From assembly GCF_001907245.1 (NCBI RefSeq), contig NZ_MQSU01000003.1:186001-250000 (forward strand): a stretch of DNA of 64,000 bases, given 5' to 3'. Origin of the DNA: Boudabousia liubingyangii. Lineage in GTDB: Bacteria > Actinomycetota > Actinomycetes > Actinomycetales > Actinomycetaceae. The notes under the pieces are model-generated. The model made no database searches. It was not told where the DNA came from and saw only the letters and a list, made by a program, of their open reading frames with translations. Each line of letters opens with the position of its first letter. Positions within the stretch are counted from its first letter, which is position 1. The position numbers and the translations under genes are program-made. Shown in pieces: positions 24,651 through 32,702 of the stretch.

Positions 24651-26072
24651 ATACTCCTGGCCCTGACCCAAACCCGGAGGCATGATGTACAGGCCCGAAG
24701 CAATATGCTGCAGGTACTCGGTCATTGCGTCACCCACCATGCGCCGAAGCACCGGCACAAAGTTAGTCTGCGGGTCACGCACGTAAGCAATGAAGAACAA
24801 GCCACCCTCTAGGCGACCCAGCTTGTCATTGCCCTCCATGTAGTTATAGCCGCGACGCAGCATGCGTGCGCCGTTATTGTGGGTCGGATGCACCACAGCC
24901 ACGTGCGAATCCTCAGGGATTAGCGGCTGCCCATCCGGGCCCTTCTTCTCAAAATCAGGGGCGGTAAACTCATCTCCACCCGAAAGCGGAGCGCCTGTGA
25001 TCTTATCGCGGCCAATGATGGCTTCCTGCTCAGAGAGGATTAGTTCGTCCCAAACCTCCATGAACTGCTTAATCTTACGCACGCACAGGTACGAACCGTT
25101 AGCGGCCCAGTCGCCACCAGAGTCGCCCGGCTGGATCCAGAGGTGCTGGTTGAGCTGGGCGTCGCCGTCCTCGGCCTTAATATTCGAGGTACCGTCCTTG
25201 AAACCGAACAGGTTACGCGGGGTTTTCTGCGCGGTCGAGGTCGAGGAAGTACGCCCGTACCCCAGCTGGGACCACTTTAACGAGGCCGTGCCGAACCCAA
25301 TACGGGTCAGGTTATGGATGGCATGTAGGGCCACCATGGGGTCCTCGGCGCAGACCTGGATAATGATGTCGCCATCGCAGGCTTCCGGGTCCAGCTTTTC
25401 TGCGGCCATGCGCGGAATCCCGGCCTTTAGGGGCTCGGGCATGCGGTTGGCAATCCCGAAGCGGTCCTTGCCATCATCCGTGAGGAACAGGGTCCGACCA
25501 AAACCGAAGGTGACGGTCAGCGCGGCCGGGCCCAAATCGCCAGTCTCACCCGTGTCATCCGGGGGCACGTCCTTAAAGGTCTTATAGGGACGAATCAGAT
25601 CCCCGTGCATCATGCGTTCGGCAGCTAGCGTCCACTCTTTGAGCAGGCGAATCAGGGATTCCTTGCGATCGGTGGTTACCGTGTAGGCTGCGGTGTGCAT
25701 CTGCTGCGGCTGCGGGGTCAAAATCCCCGGCTGGTACTTGCCGCGCAGCGGGTAGCTGATCTGCATAATGTCCGGCTGTACCGGAGCCTTCGCGATCCCG
25801 TAGGAACGGCCGGTCGCGAAACCGCCGGCAGCGCCTACCCCCAGGCCGAGGGCGGCTAGGGCCCCGGAGCCGATGAGCATGCCACGACGCGAAATCCGGT
25901 ACATGGCGGCCTTCCCGCTCAGGTCCGAGTTGGCACCGTTTTCGTGGTGGGCGGGACACTTTTCTGCAGAACCCTGAGAATGCGGGTCAGCACCCGCGGC
26001 CTGCCCGTGTGCGGGACAGGTAGCGGGTGCTGCATTCGAGGGCTCGGGTTGAGACTGAGCCTCTTTGGTCAC
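24627..26072 (-). CDS. efeB: EfeB, Tat-exported dye-decolourising haem peroxidase (deferrochelatase)
   Basis: A 481-residue DyP-type peroxidase, the third component of the EfeUOB ferrous/haem iron importer; it is exported folded with haem and oxidises iron or handles haem. A twin-arginine signal (ISRRGMLIG, hydrophobic helix, then AKA) lies at residues 60-90. The DyP motif GFKDGTSN and a histidine in VVHPTHNNGARML are present. Unusually, the signal is preceded by about 56 hydrophilic residues with two CPAH motifs (Cys19 and Cys39). An internal ATG at 25904, with GAAGG five bases upstream, would give a conventional signal peptide. Its start overlaps efeO by four bases. The tat genes follow directly. 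Confidence 0.93.
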   Translation of the reverse strand: MTKEAQSQPEPSNAAPATCPAHGQAAGADPHSQGSAEKCPAHHENGANSDLSGKAAMYRISRRGMLIGSGALAALGLGVGAAGGFATGRSYGIAKAPVQPDIMQISYPLRGKYQPGILTPQPQQMHTAAYTVTTDRKESLIRLLKEWTLAAERMMHGDLIRPYKTFKDVPPDDTGETGDLGPAALTVTFGFGRTLFLTDDGKDRFGIANRMPEPLKAGIPRMAAEKLDPEACDGDIIIQVCAEDPMVALHAIHNLTRIGFGTASLKWSQLGYGRTSSTSTAQKTPRNLFGFKDGTSNIKAEDGDAQLNQHLWIQPGDSGGDWAANGSYLCVRKIKQFMEVWDELILSEQEAIIGRDKITGAPLSGGDEFTAPDFEKKGPDGQPLIPEDSHVAVVHPTHNNGARMLRRGYNYMEGNDKLGRLEGGLFFIAYVRDPQTNFVPVLRRMVGDAMTEYLQHIASGLYIMPPGLGQGQEYVGQSLLG

Positions 26073-27316
26073 TTTAGGATTGCCTCCGTGAGTTTAGCTA
26101 GCGGCTTGCGTAGGGCGTTAACCTTATCCGCTAGGTTCTTCTTTTGAGCATCATCGAGCTTGTCGTAGAAGCGGTAGCCGTCGCCTTCCTTCAACTTAGC
26201 TAGGGCGTCATCTAGGTCGGTGAAGCGTTCCTGGATTTCCTTAGCTAGTTCCGGATCCTTCTGCTTGGCTAGGGTTTCAATATTGCCAAAGGCCACCTGA
26301 GCGCCCTCGACGTTAGCCTTGAAGTCCCAGAGGTCAGTGTGGCTGAAGGCTTCTTCTTCACCACTGATCTTGGAGGTAGCGACCTCTTCTAGTAGGCCGA
26401 TGGCACCGTTGGAGATGTCGGAGAGGCTGATCTTGAAGTCCGAAGCGTAAACGTAGTCGTAGAGCTTCTTGGTGTCAGCGTCTAGCTGGTTAGCTAGCTT
26501 GGTGGCTTCTTCCTTGGATAGGCCCTGGTAGCCTTCGGGACGCCAGAGGTCCTTTTCGAGGGCGTGCCAACCGGTCCACTGGCCCGGATCCTCAACGGTC
26601 TTACCGTCGTCGCCCTTTTCGCCCTTAGCGGCGGCGTCCTTTTCTTCCTGCCAGTCAGCTTCGCGCAGGTCTAGCATCGGGTCGATATCGCCGAACTGTT
26701 CTGCGGTCGGTTCGATGCGTTCGTAGTACATGCGGGCGGTGGGGTAGAGCTTCTTAGCTTCTTCGAGGTTGCCCGCGCGGACGGCGTCGGTGAAGGCCTT
26801 GGTGGCGGTCACTAGCTGGCCGGCCTGGTCACGGACGTAAGCGGTGTAGTTGGCAACGGCCTCTTCCTGGAGCTTCTTTTCGTCAGCGGAAACTTCGACC
26901 TTCTTGCCGGAGTCGGTGACCTTGAAGGCGGCGGTGCCCACTAGGGCGCCGACCATGTTGGTCTTGCAGGCGGTGAAGTAGTCGCCGGGCTCTAGGGTGA
27001 GGGTGTAGTCCACGGAGGTGCCGGGGCCTAGGTTTTCACGTTCACCCACGATGCGGAGCTTATCGTTGGCTAGGATTTCGAATTCGTTACGGACGGTGCC
27101 TTCGTTCTTTAGGGTGAACTTGACGACGCCGGAGGGGACTTCGGCTGCGGATACCTGGCAGGAATCATCCTTGATGGTAACGGTCAGGGCACCGGGTTCG
27201 GCACCGGCAGTAGCGGTCTTACCGTCGGTGGATTCGGCTTTTTCTTCAAAGGCAGAGCAGCCGGCTAGTCCGACAGATAGGACAGCAGCGAGCGCAGCGA
27301 CTTTTGCGATCTTCAT
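26069..27316 (-). CDS. efeO: EfeO, iron-binding lipoprotein (cupredoxin plus M75 imelysin domain)
   Basis: A 415-residue extracellular component of the EfeUOB iron importer. It has a lipoprotein signal (VGLAGC), an N-terminal cupredoxin-like domain (about residues 45-135, with a Cys in TACKTNMVG) and a C-terminal peptidase-M75/imelysin domain containing GWHALEKDLW (HxxE-type metal motif). In the known systems EfeO binds iron and hands it to EfeU. The ATG at 27316 follows AAGGAGG by ten bases, and its stop overlaps efeB (ATGA). It lies 15 bases after efeU. Confidence 0.94.
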   Translation of the reverse strand: MKIAKVAALAAVLSVGLAGCSAFEEKAESTDGKTATAGAEPGALTVTIKDDSCQVSAAEVPSGVVKFTLKNEGTVRNEFEILANDKLRIVGERENLGPGTSVDYTLTLEPGDYFTACKTNMVGALVGTAAFKVTDSGKKVEVSADEKKLQEEAVANYTAYVRDQAGQLVTATKAFTDAVRAGNLEEAKKLYPTARMYYERIEPTAEQFGDIDPMLDLREADWQEEKDAAAKGEKGDDGKTVEDPGQWTGWHALEKDLWRPEGYQGLSKEEATKLANQLDADTKKLYDYVYASDFKISLSDISNGAIGLLEEVATSKISGEEEAFSHTDLWDFKANVEGAQVAFGNIETLAKQKDPELAKEIQERFTDLDDALAKLKEGDGYRFYDKLDDAQKKNLADKVNALRKPLAKLTEAILK

Positions 27317-27331
27317 TTTGGGTTTGCCTCC

Positions 27332-28255
27332 TTAAAGGCTGGTTGGGGTTTTTCGGGTTTCCGAGGCCGCCACGGGGGCAACGATGGTTGCCTTCCGTTT
27401 TGGTTGCGACGTGGCCCGTCCACGACGCATAACGATTAGGAATACTGGTAGGGCGATGCCCACGTAGAGGCACCAGGCGATGACCTGTAGGGCGGTCGGG
27501 GCGAGCTGCACATTGAACATGGCTTCAAGGATTGCCCACCACCAGGAGTTGGGGGAGATGACGGAGTAAACCGACTGGGAGAGGTCGTATAGGGCCACGC
27601 CGTGACCGGGCAGAATATTGGCTTCCTGTAGGTCACCAATACCGTAAGAGAGGATCCCGGCGGCCACGAAGATAAGAAGGAAACCGGTGAGTTTGAAGAA
27701 GAGGCGCAGGTTGATCTGACGGGAACCGCGGTAGACCAGCCAACCGACGAAGATGCCGGCGGCGATACCGGCCAGCATGCCTAGAGTGGGGATCCAGAAG
27801 GCGCTGGCGGCGCTGGACTGGATGGTGGCCATGACGAAGAGGGCGGTTTCTAGGCCTTCTCGTCCGACCGAGAAGATGGCGAGCCAAACAATGGCCCAAG
27901 AGGAACCGGTGGCTAGGGCTTTACCGGCGGCATTTTTGACTTCACCGGAAAGGTCTGAGGCTTTGGCAGTCATCCAGAACATCATCCAGGTGACAAAAGC
28001 GGCGGCGATTAAGGATAGGTAGCCGCCCATGGCCTCTTGGGCTTCCTGTTTCATGGTGAAGCGGGACCAGGTTAGGTAGGCGCCACCTAGTAGGGGAATG
28101 GCGGTCGCGGCGGCGACGCCGGCCCACATCTTGGGGAGGATGTCTTTGCGTCCGGCTTTGACTAGATAGGCGACTAGGATGCCTACGACTAGTGAAGCTT
28201 CTACGCTCTCACGCAGGGCGATGACGAAGTTTCCGATGAACGCGTTGTAGTACAT
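27332..28255 (-). CDS. efeU: EfeU, ferrous iron permease (FTR1 family)
   Basis: A 307-residue inner-membrane iron channel with seven hydrophobic segments and the two REXXE iron motifs of the FTR1/EfeU family: RESVE near residue 15 and REGLE near 145. It is the first gene of the iron operon efeUOB-tatBAC. I place the start at the ATG at 28255 (GGAG four bases upstream); a GTG 15 bases earlier lacks a ribosome site. A strong promoter with a DtxR/IdeR-like box lies about 100 bases upstream, so expression should rise when iron is low. Confidence 0.94.
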   Translation of the reverse strand: MYYNAFIGNFVIALRESVEASLVVGILVAYLVKAGRKDILPKMWAGVAAATAIPLLGGAYLTWSRFTMKQEAQEAMGGYLSLIAAAFVTWMMFWMTAKASDLSGEVKNAAGKALATGSSWAIVWLAIFSVGREGLETALFVMATIQSSAASAFWIPTLGMLAGIAAGIFVGWLVYRGSRQINLRLFFKLTGFLLIFVAAGILSYGIGDLQEANILPGHGVALYDLSQSVYSVISPNSWWWAILEAMFNVQLAPTALQVIAWCLYVGIALPVFLIVMRRGRATSQPKRKATIVAPVAASETRKTPTSL

Positions 28256-28352
28256 GCAGCTCCATTTCACGGTTTGTGCCGGGGCACTGAACGGGGTTTT
28301 TGACCGTTTTCGGTGGCTGCCTGAGGGGGTATTAGGTCCCTTAGACTATCCT

Positions 28353-28381
28353 AAGTTAGGTCTACATAACCTAGCTGTCAA
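28353..28381 (-). promoter_or_regulatory. Iron-box promoter of the efeUOB-tatBAC operon
   Basis: Leftward, TTGACA (28381-28376) and TAACTT (28358-28353) are 17 bases apart. The spacer and -10 hold TTAGGTCTACATAACCTAG (28356-28374), which matches the DtxR/IdeR consensus TTAGGTTAGGCTAACCTAA at 13 of 19 positions by eye, with both arms intact. A second inverted repeat CTTAG-N6-CTAAG follows at 28340-28355. Confidence 0.75.
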
Positions 28382-28511
28382 TATATGTGACACGAATGTT
28401 GCCTAATTTCACTTTTGTTAATTTTTTCTAACTTAAGTCCTAAAAAGTTGTGACAATTTGTCAGAAAAACGATTTTTTGGCTATTTTCGGCACGAAATTG
28501 GTCTCAAAATC

Positions 28512-28543
28512 TGGTCATCAGAACTTAGGTACTGCTAGCCTCG
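28512..28543 (+). promoter_or_regulatory. Candidate iron-box promoter of feoAB
   Basis: TGGTCA (28512-28517), an 18-base spacer and TAGCCT (28536-28541) precede the feoA ATG by seven bases, suggesting a leaderless transcript. TTAGGTACTGCTAGCCTCG (28525-28543) overlaps the -10 and matches 13 of 19 positions of the DtxR/IdeR consensus, with the left arm better than the right. Confidence 0.55.
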
Positions 28544-28548
28544 TAGGT

Positions 28549-28848
28549 ATGTTCGTATCGAAGTGTCCAAGAAATCAAAAGGCTCGACTCCTAGAAGTAC
28601 CCGTTGAGCCACGTTATCGACTTCGCCTACAAGAACTTGGCCTACGCCCAGGCGTCGAATTCACGGTGGTAAACCGATCTGCCTTTGGGGGAGTAGTCCT
28701 AAATGTACACGGAGCCCGCGTGGCCGTTGACGCCCGTACCGCGAAAAAACTACTAGCCGAACCCATCAAAACTGAACCGGTGGAAGAGACCACCGAAGCG
28801 ACCTCGTCAGCTAGTGCGAAAACCACTCTAAAACCGGCACTCGCCTAA
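28549..28848 (+). CDS. feoA: FeoA, small SH3-like partner of FeoB
   Basis: A 99-residue cytoplasmic protein with the FeoA fold (RLQELGLRPGVEFTVVNRSAFGG, VVLNVHGARVAVDARTAKKL), followed by a Glu/Thr/Ser-rich tail. FeoA assists FeoB in ferrous iron import. The open frame extends upstream to 28450, but only the ATG at 28549 fits: it lies seven bases after a TAGCCT -10 box, indicating a leaderless mRNA, and the preceding residues show no family similarity. feoB begins 49 bases downstream. Confidence 0.88.
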   Translation: MFVSKCPRNQKARLLEVPVEPRYRLRLQELGLRPGVEFTVVNRSAFGGVVLNVHGARVAVDARTAKKLLAEPIKTEPVEETTEATSSASAKTTLKPALA

Positions 28849-28897
28849 AACGTGCCCACAAAATAAACCCCAAAAATAGACAAATCTGAGGATTCCA

Positions 28898-31081
28898 ATG
28901 TCTTGCCCAAAGTGCGCCCCAAAATCTAATACCGCCACCCTGCCAGCGCCCTGCGTGAAGCAAAGTGGAGGCCAGCCCACCGTAGTGCTGGTCGGTAACC
29001 CAAACGTTGGAAAATCAACCCTCTTTAATGCCCTAACCGGCTCAAAACAAAAGGTCGTAAACGCTCCGGGCACCACCGTCGACGTGATGGAAGGTCGGAT
29101 CGCCTCCCTGAATGCGCGCCTCCTAGACCTGCCGGGCACCTACTCGCTAATCCCCGAAAGCCTAGACGAAGAGGTAGTCACCGAAACCCTAGCCGGCAAA
29201 CCCGGCTCCCTAACCGATATCGAAAACGGGCAACGCATCGACCTGGTCCTAGCGGTCCTCGATGCCACCGCCCTACGCCGCTCCCTCTACCTACTAGCGC
29301 AGGTCGCCCAGGCGGGCCTGCCAGTCGCCGCAGTAGTCACCCTAGCGGACGTCGTAGAGCACGAGGGTGAACACGTTGACCAGGATCGACTCTCCAACGC
29401 CCTAGGTATCCCTGTCCTAGTAGCTGACCCGCGCAAGAAGGGGGCTGCCGCCGACATTACCGAGTTCATCCAGCAGAGCCTGGATAGCGCCCCGCGGGTA
29501 CGTGGCGTTTACCCTGACCCGAATGCTCCGGGATACCGGGAACTAAATACTCGTCCGCAGCCGGGAAACGAACTGCCCGGTGGGTGCTGCAACCGTACCG
29601 CCCTAGCCCAGGACCGCGGTCGACCCACGGGCCCCGATCAGCTAGAACTACTACCGATCGAACCCAGCGGGATGGCCGACCCAGAAGCTGAGCAGCGCGC
29701 CCAGGCAACCCAGCGAGCCGCCGCCATCTTCGACTGGGTAGAAGCTCTCAGTGCCGGCCTAGAGAACGACACCCCGGCAGAGGTTAAGCCCTCCCGTTCG
29801 GATAAGATCGACCGATTCTTACTGCACCCGCTGGTGGGCATCCCCTTCTTCTTTGCCCTGATGTACCTGCTGTTCAAGATTGCTGGTGAATGGGTAGGCC
29901 CAGTGCAAGACTGGTTCGACGCACTGTTCAGCGATGACTCAGAAGGCGCCTGGTCGCTAGCGAACCTGACTTCGCACGGCTTAGCGGCAATCGGCGCCGA
30001 CGGTGGCTGGCTAGAGCACCTACTAGTCGGCGGTGTCTGCACCGGCTTGGGCGTAGTGGCCTCTTTCGTGCCGCTCATGGCCGTTATCTTCCTAGCAATC
30101 TCCATCCTTGAAGACAGTGGCTACATGGCCCGTGCCGCCTTCCTGGGTGACCGTGTGATGCGCTCACTGGGTCTAGATGGCCGCGTAATCCTGCCCTTCA
30201 TTATGGGATTTGGTTGCAACCTACCAGCCCTAGCAGGCATCAAATCACTGCCTTCTGCCCGCCAGCGCATCGTCTCCACCCTGTTGATTCCCTACACCTC
30301 TTGTGCCGCCCGCCTGACCATCTACCTGATGGTGGCCCGCATCTTCTTCCCCGATAACGTGGGCACGGTGGTCTTTGGCCTTTACGCAGTATCCATCCTG
30401 ATGGTTGTTCTGGGTGCCCTTATCCTCAAGCCCTTCTTTGGCGGCTCCGGTCAGGCTCCGCTAATGCTGATCCTGCCGGCCTACCAAATGCCCCGCTACC
30501 TGGTACTGCTGCGCACCACGGTCATGCACGTGTGGCAGTTCGTGAAGGGTGCTGGCGCGACCATCGTGGCCATGACCCTGGTGGTGTGGCTAATGGCCGC
30601 TATCCCCATGGCGGGTGACTACAAGTTCGCGGACGAAATCCCCATGTCGGATTCCCTCTACGGACGTACCGCCCAGGTCCTAGAACCGGTCTTTGAGCCG
30701 GCCGGCTTTGGTGAATGGCATATGACCGGTGCATTAATGACCGGCTTCGTCGCGAAAGAAACCGTGGTCTCTTCGATCGTTACCTCTTACGCCCTAGACC
30801 CTGAGGTCGATGGCGGCGACGCCGAGGACAACGGCGAGGACTTGGGTAAGCTACCCGAACTAGTGAACGCCTCCTTCCAAAAGTCGGCTCCGGAAGCACC
30901 CCGTTTGGCGGCAATCGCCTTCTTGATCTTTGTGCTTACCTACACGCCCTGTCTGGCCACAGTCGCCGAACAGGCCCGACAAATCGGCTGGAAGATGACC
31001 ACGGTTGCGGTAATCGCCCAGCTGGTCATCGCGTGGCTGCTAGCGGTGGGTGTCTTCCAAATCGGTAAACTATTTGTCTGA
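28898..31081 (+). CDS. feoB: FeoB, ferrous iron transporter
   Basis: A 727-residue membrane protein importing Fe2+. The N-terminal G domain shows GNPNVGKSTLFN (P-loop), the switch Thr in GTTVD, and DLPGTYSL (G3). The usual G4 motif NxxD is replaced by TLAD, so guanine specificity may be altered. About 120 residues of variable linker, including a Cys pair (GGCCNR), lead to the membrane domain with two Gate-like repeats (GFGCNLPALAGI, YTSCAARLTIY, FVAKETVVSS). The N-terminus begins MSCPKC. GAGG lies six bases before the ATG. It overlaps the following small gene by one base. Confidence 0.94.
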   Translation: MSCPKCAPKSNTATLPAPCVKQSGGQPTVVLVGNPNVGKSTLFNALTGSKQKVVNAPGTTVDVMEGRIASLNARLLDLPGTYSLIPESLDEEVVTETLAGKPGSLTDIENGQRIDLVLAVLDATALRRSLYLLAQVAQAGLPVAAVVTLADVVEHEGEHVDQDRLSNALGIPVLVADPRKKGAAADITEFIQQSLDSAPRVRGVYPDPNAPGYRELNTRPQPGNELPGGCCNRTALAQDRGRPTGPDQLELLPIEPSGMADPEAEQRAQATQRAAAIFDWVEALSAGLENDTPAEVKPSRSDKIDRFLLHPLVGIPFFFALMYLLFKIAGEWVGPVQDWFDALFSDDSEGAWSLANLTSHGLAAIGADGGWLEHLLVGGVCTGLGVVASFVPLMAVIFLAISILEDSGYMARAAFLGDRVMRSLGLDGRVILPFIMGFGCNLPALAGIKSLPSARQRIVSTLLIPYTSCAARLTIYLMVARIFFPDNVGTVVFGLYAVSILMVVLGALILKPFFGGSGQAPLMLILPAYQMPRYLVLLRTTVMHVWQFVKGAGATIVAMTLVVWLMAAIPMAGDYKFADEIPMSDSLYGRTAQVLEPVFEPAGFGEWHMTGALMTGFVAKETVVSSIVTSYALDPEVDGGDAEDNGEDLGKLPELVNASFQKSAPEAPRLAAIAFLIFVLTYTPCLATVAEQARQIGWKMTTVAVIAQLVIAWLLAVGVFQIGKLFV

Positions 31082-31449
31082 TGACCCAGAACCTACCTGA
31101 CCCTTCTTTCCCGCCAAAGGAGCGGCCCTTTACCCGGGAGGCCGCAGGTTTCCCACCAAAGGAACCTGCCTTATCGCGAAGGGGCTCTGCTCCCCAGAAG
31201 CGCCCCCAAGCGCCCTCGGCCCGAGTCTTAGAGGCAATGAAGCGCGGCGGAACAATTTCTGGGATTGCCGCGCGCGCGGGTGTCAGTGAAACCTTCGTGA
31301 AAGTCTTCGTGGATCAGCTTCAACGAGGGGGCGCCGCCGCCCACGCCAATAGCCTCTGCGCTTCCGGCCTAGGTGGTTGCGGTCCGGATGGGGCGGTCAC
31401 GGTGGAGGCACGCTTACACTGTGCGGCCTGCCCGCTGCTCCGGAAATAG
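31081..31449 (+). CDS. FeoC-like small helix-turn-helix protein with four cysteines
   Basis: A 122-residue protein encoded in the TGATG overlap with feoB. A basic, Pro-rich N-terminus (residues 1-45) is followed by a helix-turn-helix or winged-helix segment (SGIAARAGVSETFVKVFVDQL, about 58-80 in two pieces) and then four cysteines (93, 100, 114, 117; pattern C-x6-C-x13-C-x2-C). This is the layout of FeoC, which in enterobacteria carries an Fe-S cluster and regulates FeoB, but the sequence is divergent. Function is inferred from position and layout. It ends 77 bases before a promoter for the next gene. Confidence 0.75.
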   Translation: MTQNLPDPSFPPKERPFTREAAGFPPKEPALSRRGSAPQKRPQAPSARVLEAMKRGGTISGIAARAGVSETFVKVFVDQLQRGGAAAHANSLCASGLGGCGPDGAVTVEARLHCAACPLLRK

Positions 31450-31490
31450 GATTGGCGAAGTCGGCCTCTGAGACTTATTGGGGTGAAGCT

Positions 31491-31520
31491 TTGCCGGCGT
31501 TTATCTTTGGTCGGTAGAAT
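31491..31520 (+). promoter_or_regulatory. Promoter of a leaderless alpha/beta hydrolase gene
   Basis: TTGCCG (31491-31496), an 18-base spacer and TAGAAT (31515-31520) end six bases before the ATG at 31527. Transcription would start at or next to the start codon. Confidence 0.7.
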
Positions 31521-31526
31521 ACTGAT

Positions 31527-32663
31527 ATGCCCGCAGATTACTTTTTTGCCCCCACTGATCACTGGGGAGATGACGTTCTTGGCGCCGGTTTCTATGCGCG
31601 TGCCCTGCCACTAGAACCTGACGAAGAGGGCGAGGTCGTAGCGACCCTAGTCCGGCATGATCCCGAAACTGACCCGGAGAAACTACCGGGTACCCCGGGG
31701 GAGCCCCGCTTTAACGTGCTCTACCTGCACGGCTGGAATGACTACTTTTTCCAAAAGGAACTGGCCAGGCATACAGCGCGCGCCGGGGGCGGTTTTTACG
31801 GACTGGACCTGCGGAAATATGGGCGCTCACTGCGCGAGTATCAGACCTTCGGATATGTGGATACCCTCGAGGTTTATGATGAGGATTTGCATGCGGCCCT
31901 CAAGGCGATCCGCGCTTACGACCGCGAACAGGGACGTGAGGCGCCGCTGCCGCTGGTGCTAATGGGCCACTCGACTGGTGGTTTGACGGCCGCTATGTGG
32001 GCGGATCGCCACCCGGGAGCATTGGCCGGTCTGGTATTGAACTCGCCCTGGCTGGAGCTGCAGACGGCGGCCTCGATTCGCGGGATTTCAACACCCATTG
32101 TGCAACAGGTGGCAGCCCGTAATCCCAAACGAGTATTACCCCTAGGGGGAGGCACTAACTTTTACGGAATGTCTTTGACCGGTTGGTTGGAATCTGACGG
32201 TCCGGTGCCCCCGGAATTGGCTGACTGGCCGGATGATCCTTCGGTTAAGGGGGGTTGGCAAACTAATGAGCTATGGAAGAATCCTCACGGGAACGCCACC
32301 AGAGCCGGTTGGTTCCATGCGATTATTTCTGCCCATGCGGTAGTGGCTGAAGGGTTGAATATTGACTGCCCCGTGTTTGTCGGTGCGTCCGTACAGTCTT
32401 CTTCTGGTGATGTGTGGCAGCCGATCATGCGTCGCCAAGATACCGTCCTAGATGTCCACGTGATTGCCTTGCGGGCCATTGGCTTGGGTCGCAATGTGCA
32501 GCTGGTTCGCTACGAATCGAAGCATGATATTACCCTGTCTGATCCGGAGGTTCGGATGGAGTTCTATCGTGACCTCTACCGTTGGTATGACGCTAACCTG
32601 CGCGATGAGCAGGGTCGAACCTTAGCTGCTGATGAACCGGCAGAGATTAAACTTTGCCCCTAG
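31527..32663 (+). CDS. Alpha/beta hydrolase (serine aminopeptidase S33 / monoacylglycerol-lipase-like)
   Basis: A 378-residue cytoplasmic hydrolase. The nucleophile elbow GHSTGG (Ser near residue 149), the oxyanion region LYLHGWNDY and a late His (SKHDITLSD) form the catalytic set of the alpha/beta-hydrolase fold; the closest group from memory is the serine-aminopeptidase S33 or lysophospholipase-like type. The substrate is unknown. The gene has no ribosome-binding site but a -10 box six bases before its ATG, so it is probably leaderless. It follows the feo genes but is likely transcribed separately. Confidence 0.88.
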   Translation: MPADYFFAPTDHWGDDVLGAGFYARALPLEPDEEGEVVATLVRHDPETDPEKLPGTPGEPRFNVLYLHGWNDYFFQKELARHTARAGGGFYGLDLRKYGRSLREYQTFGYVDTLEVYDEDLHAALKAIRAYDREQGREAPLPLVLMGHSTGGLTAAMWADRHPGALAGLVLNSPWLELQTAASIRGISTPIVQQVAARNPKRVLPLGGGTNFYGMSLTGWLESDGPVPPELADWPDDPSVKGGWQTNELWKNPHGNATRAGWFHAIISAHAVVAEGLNIDCPVFVGASVQSSSGDVWQPIMRRQDTVLDVHVIALRAIGLGRNVQLVRYESKHDITLSDPEVRMEFYRDLYRWYDANLRDEQGRTLAADEPAEIKLCP

Positions 32664-32702
32664 GGTTTTAGTGCCTGCACCTAGTTCTTTAGACGCGGTA
32701 CT

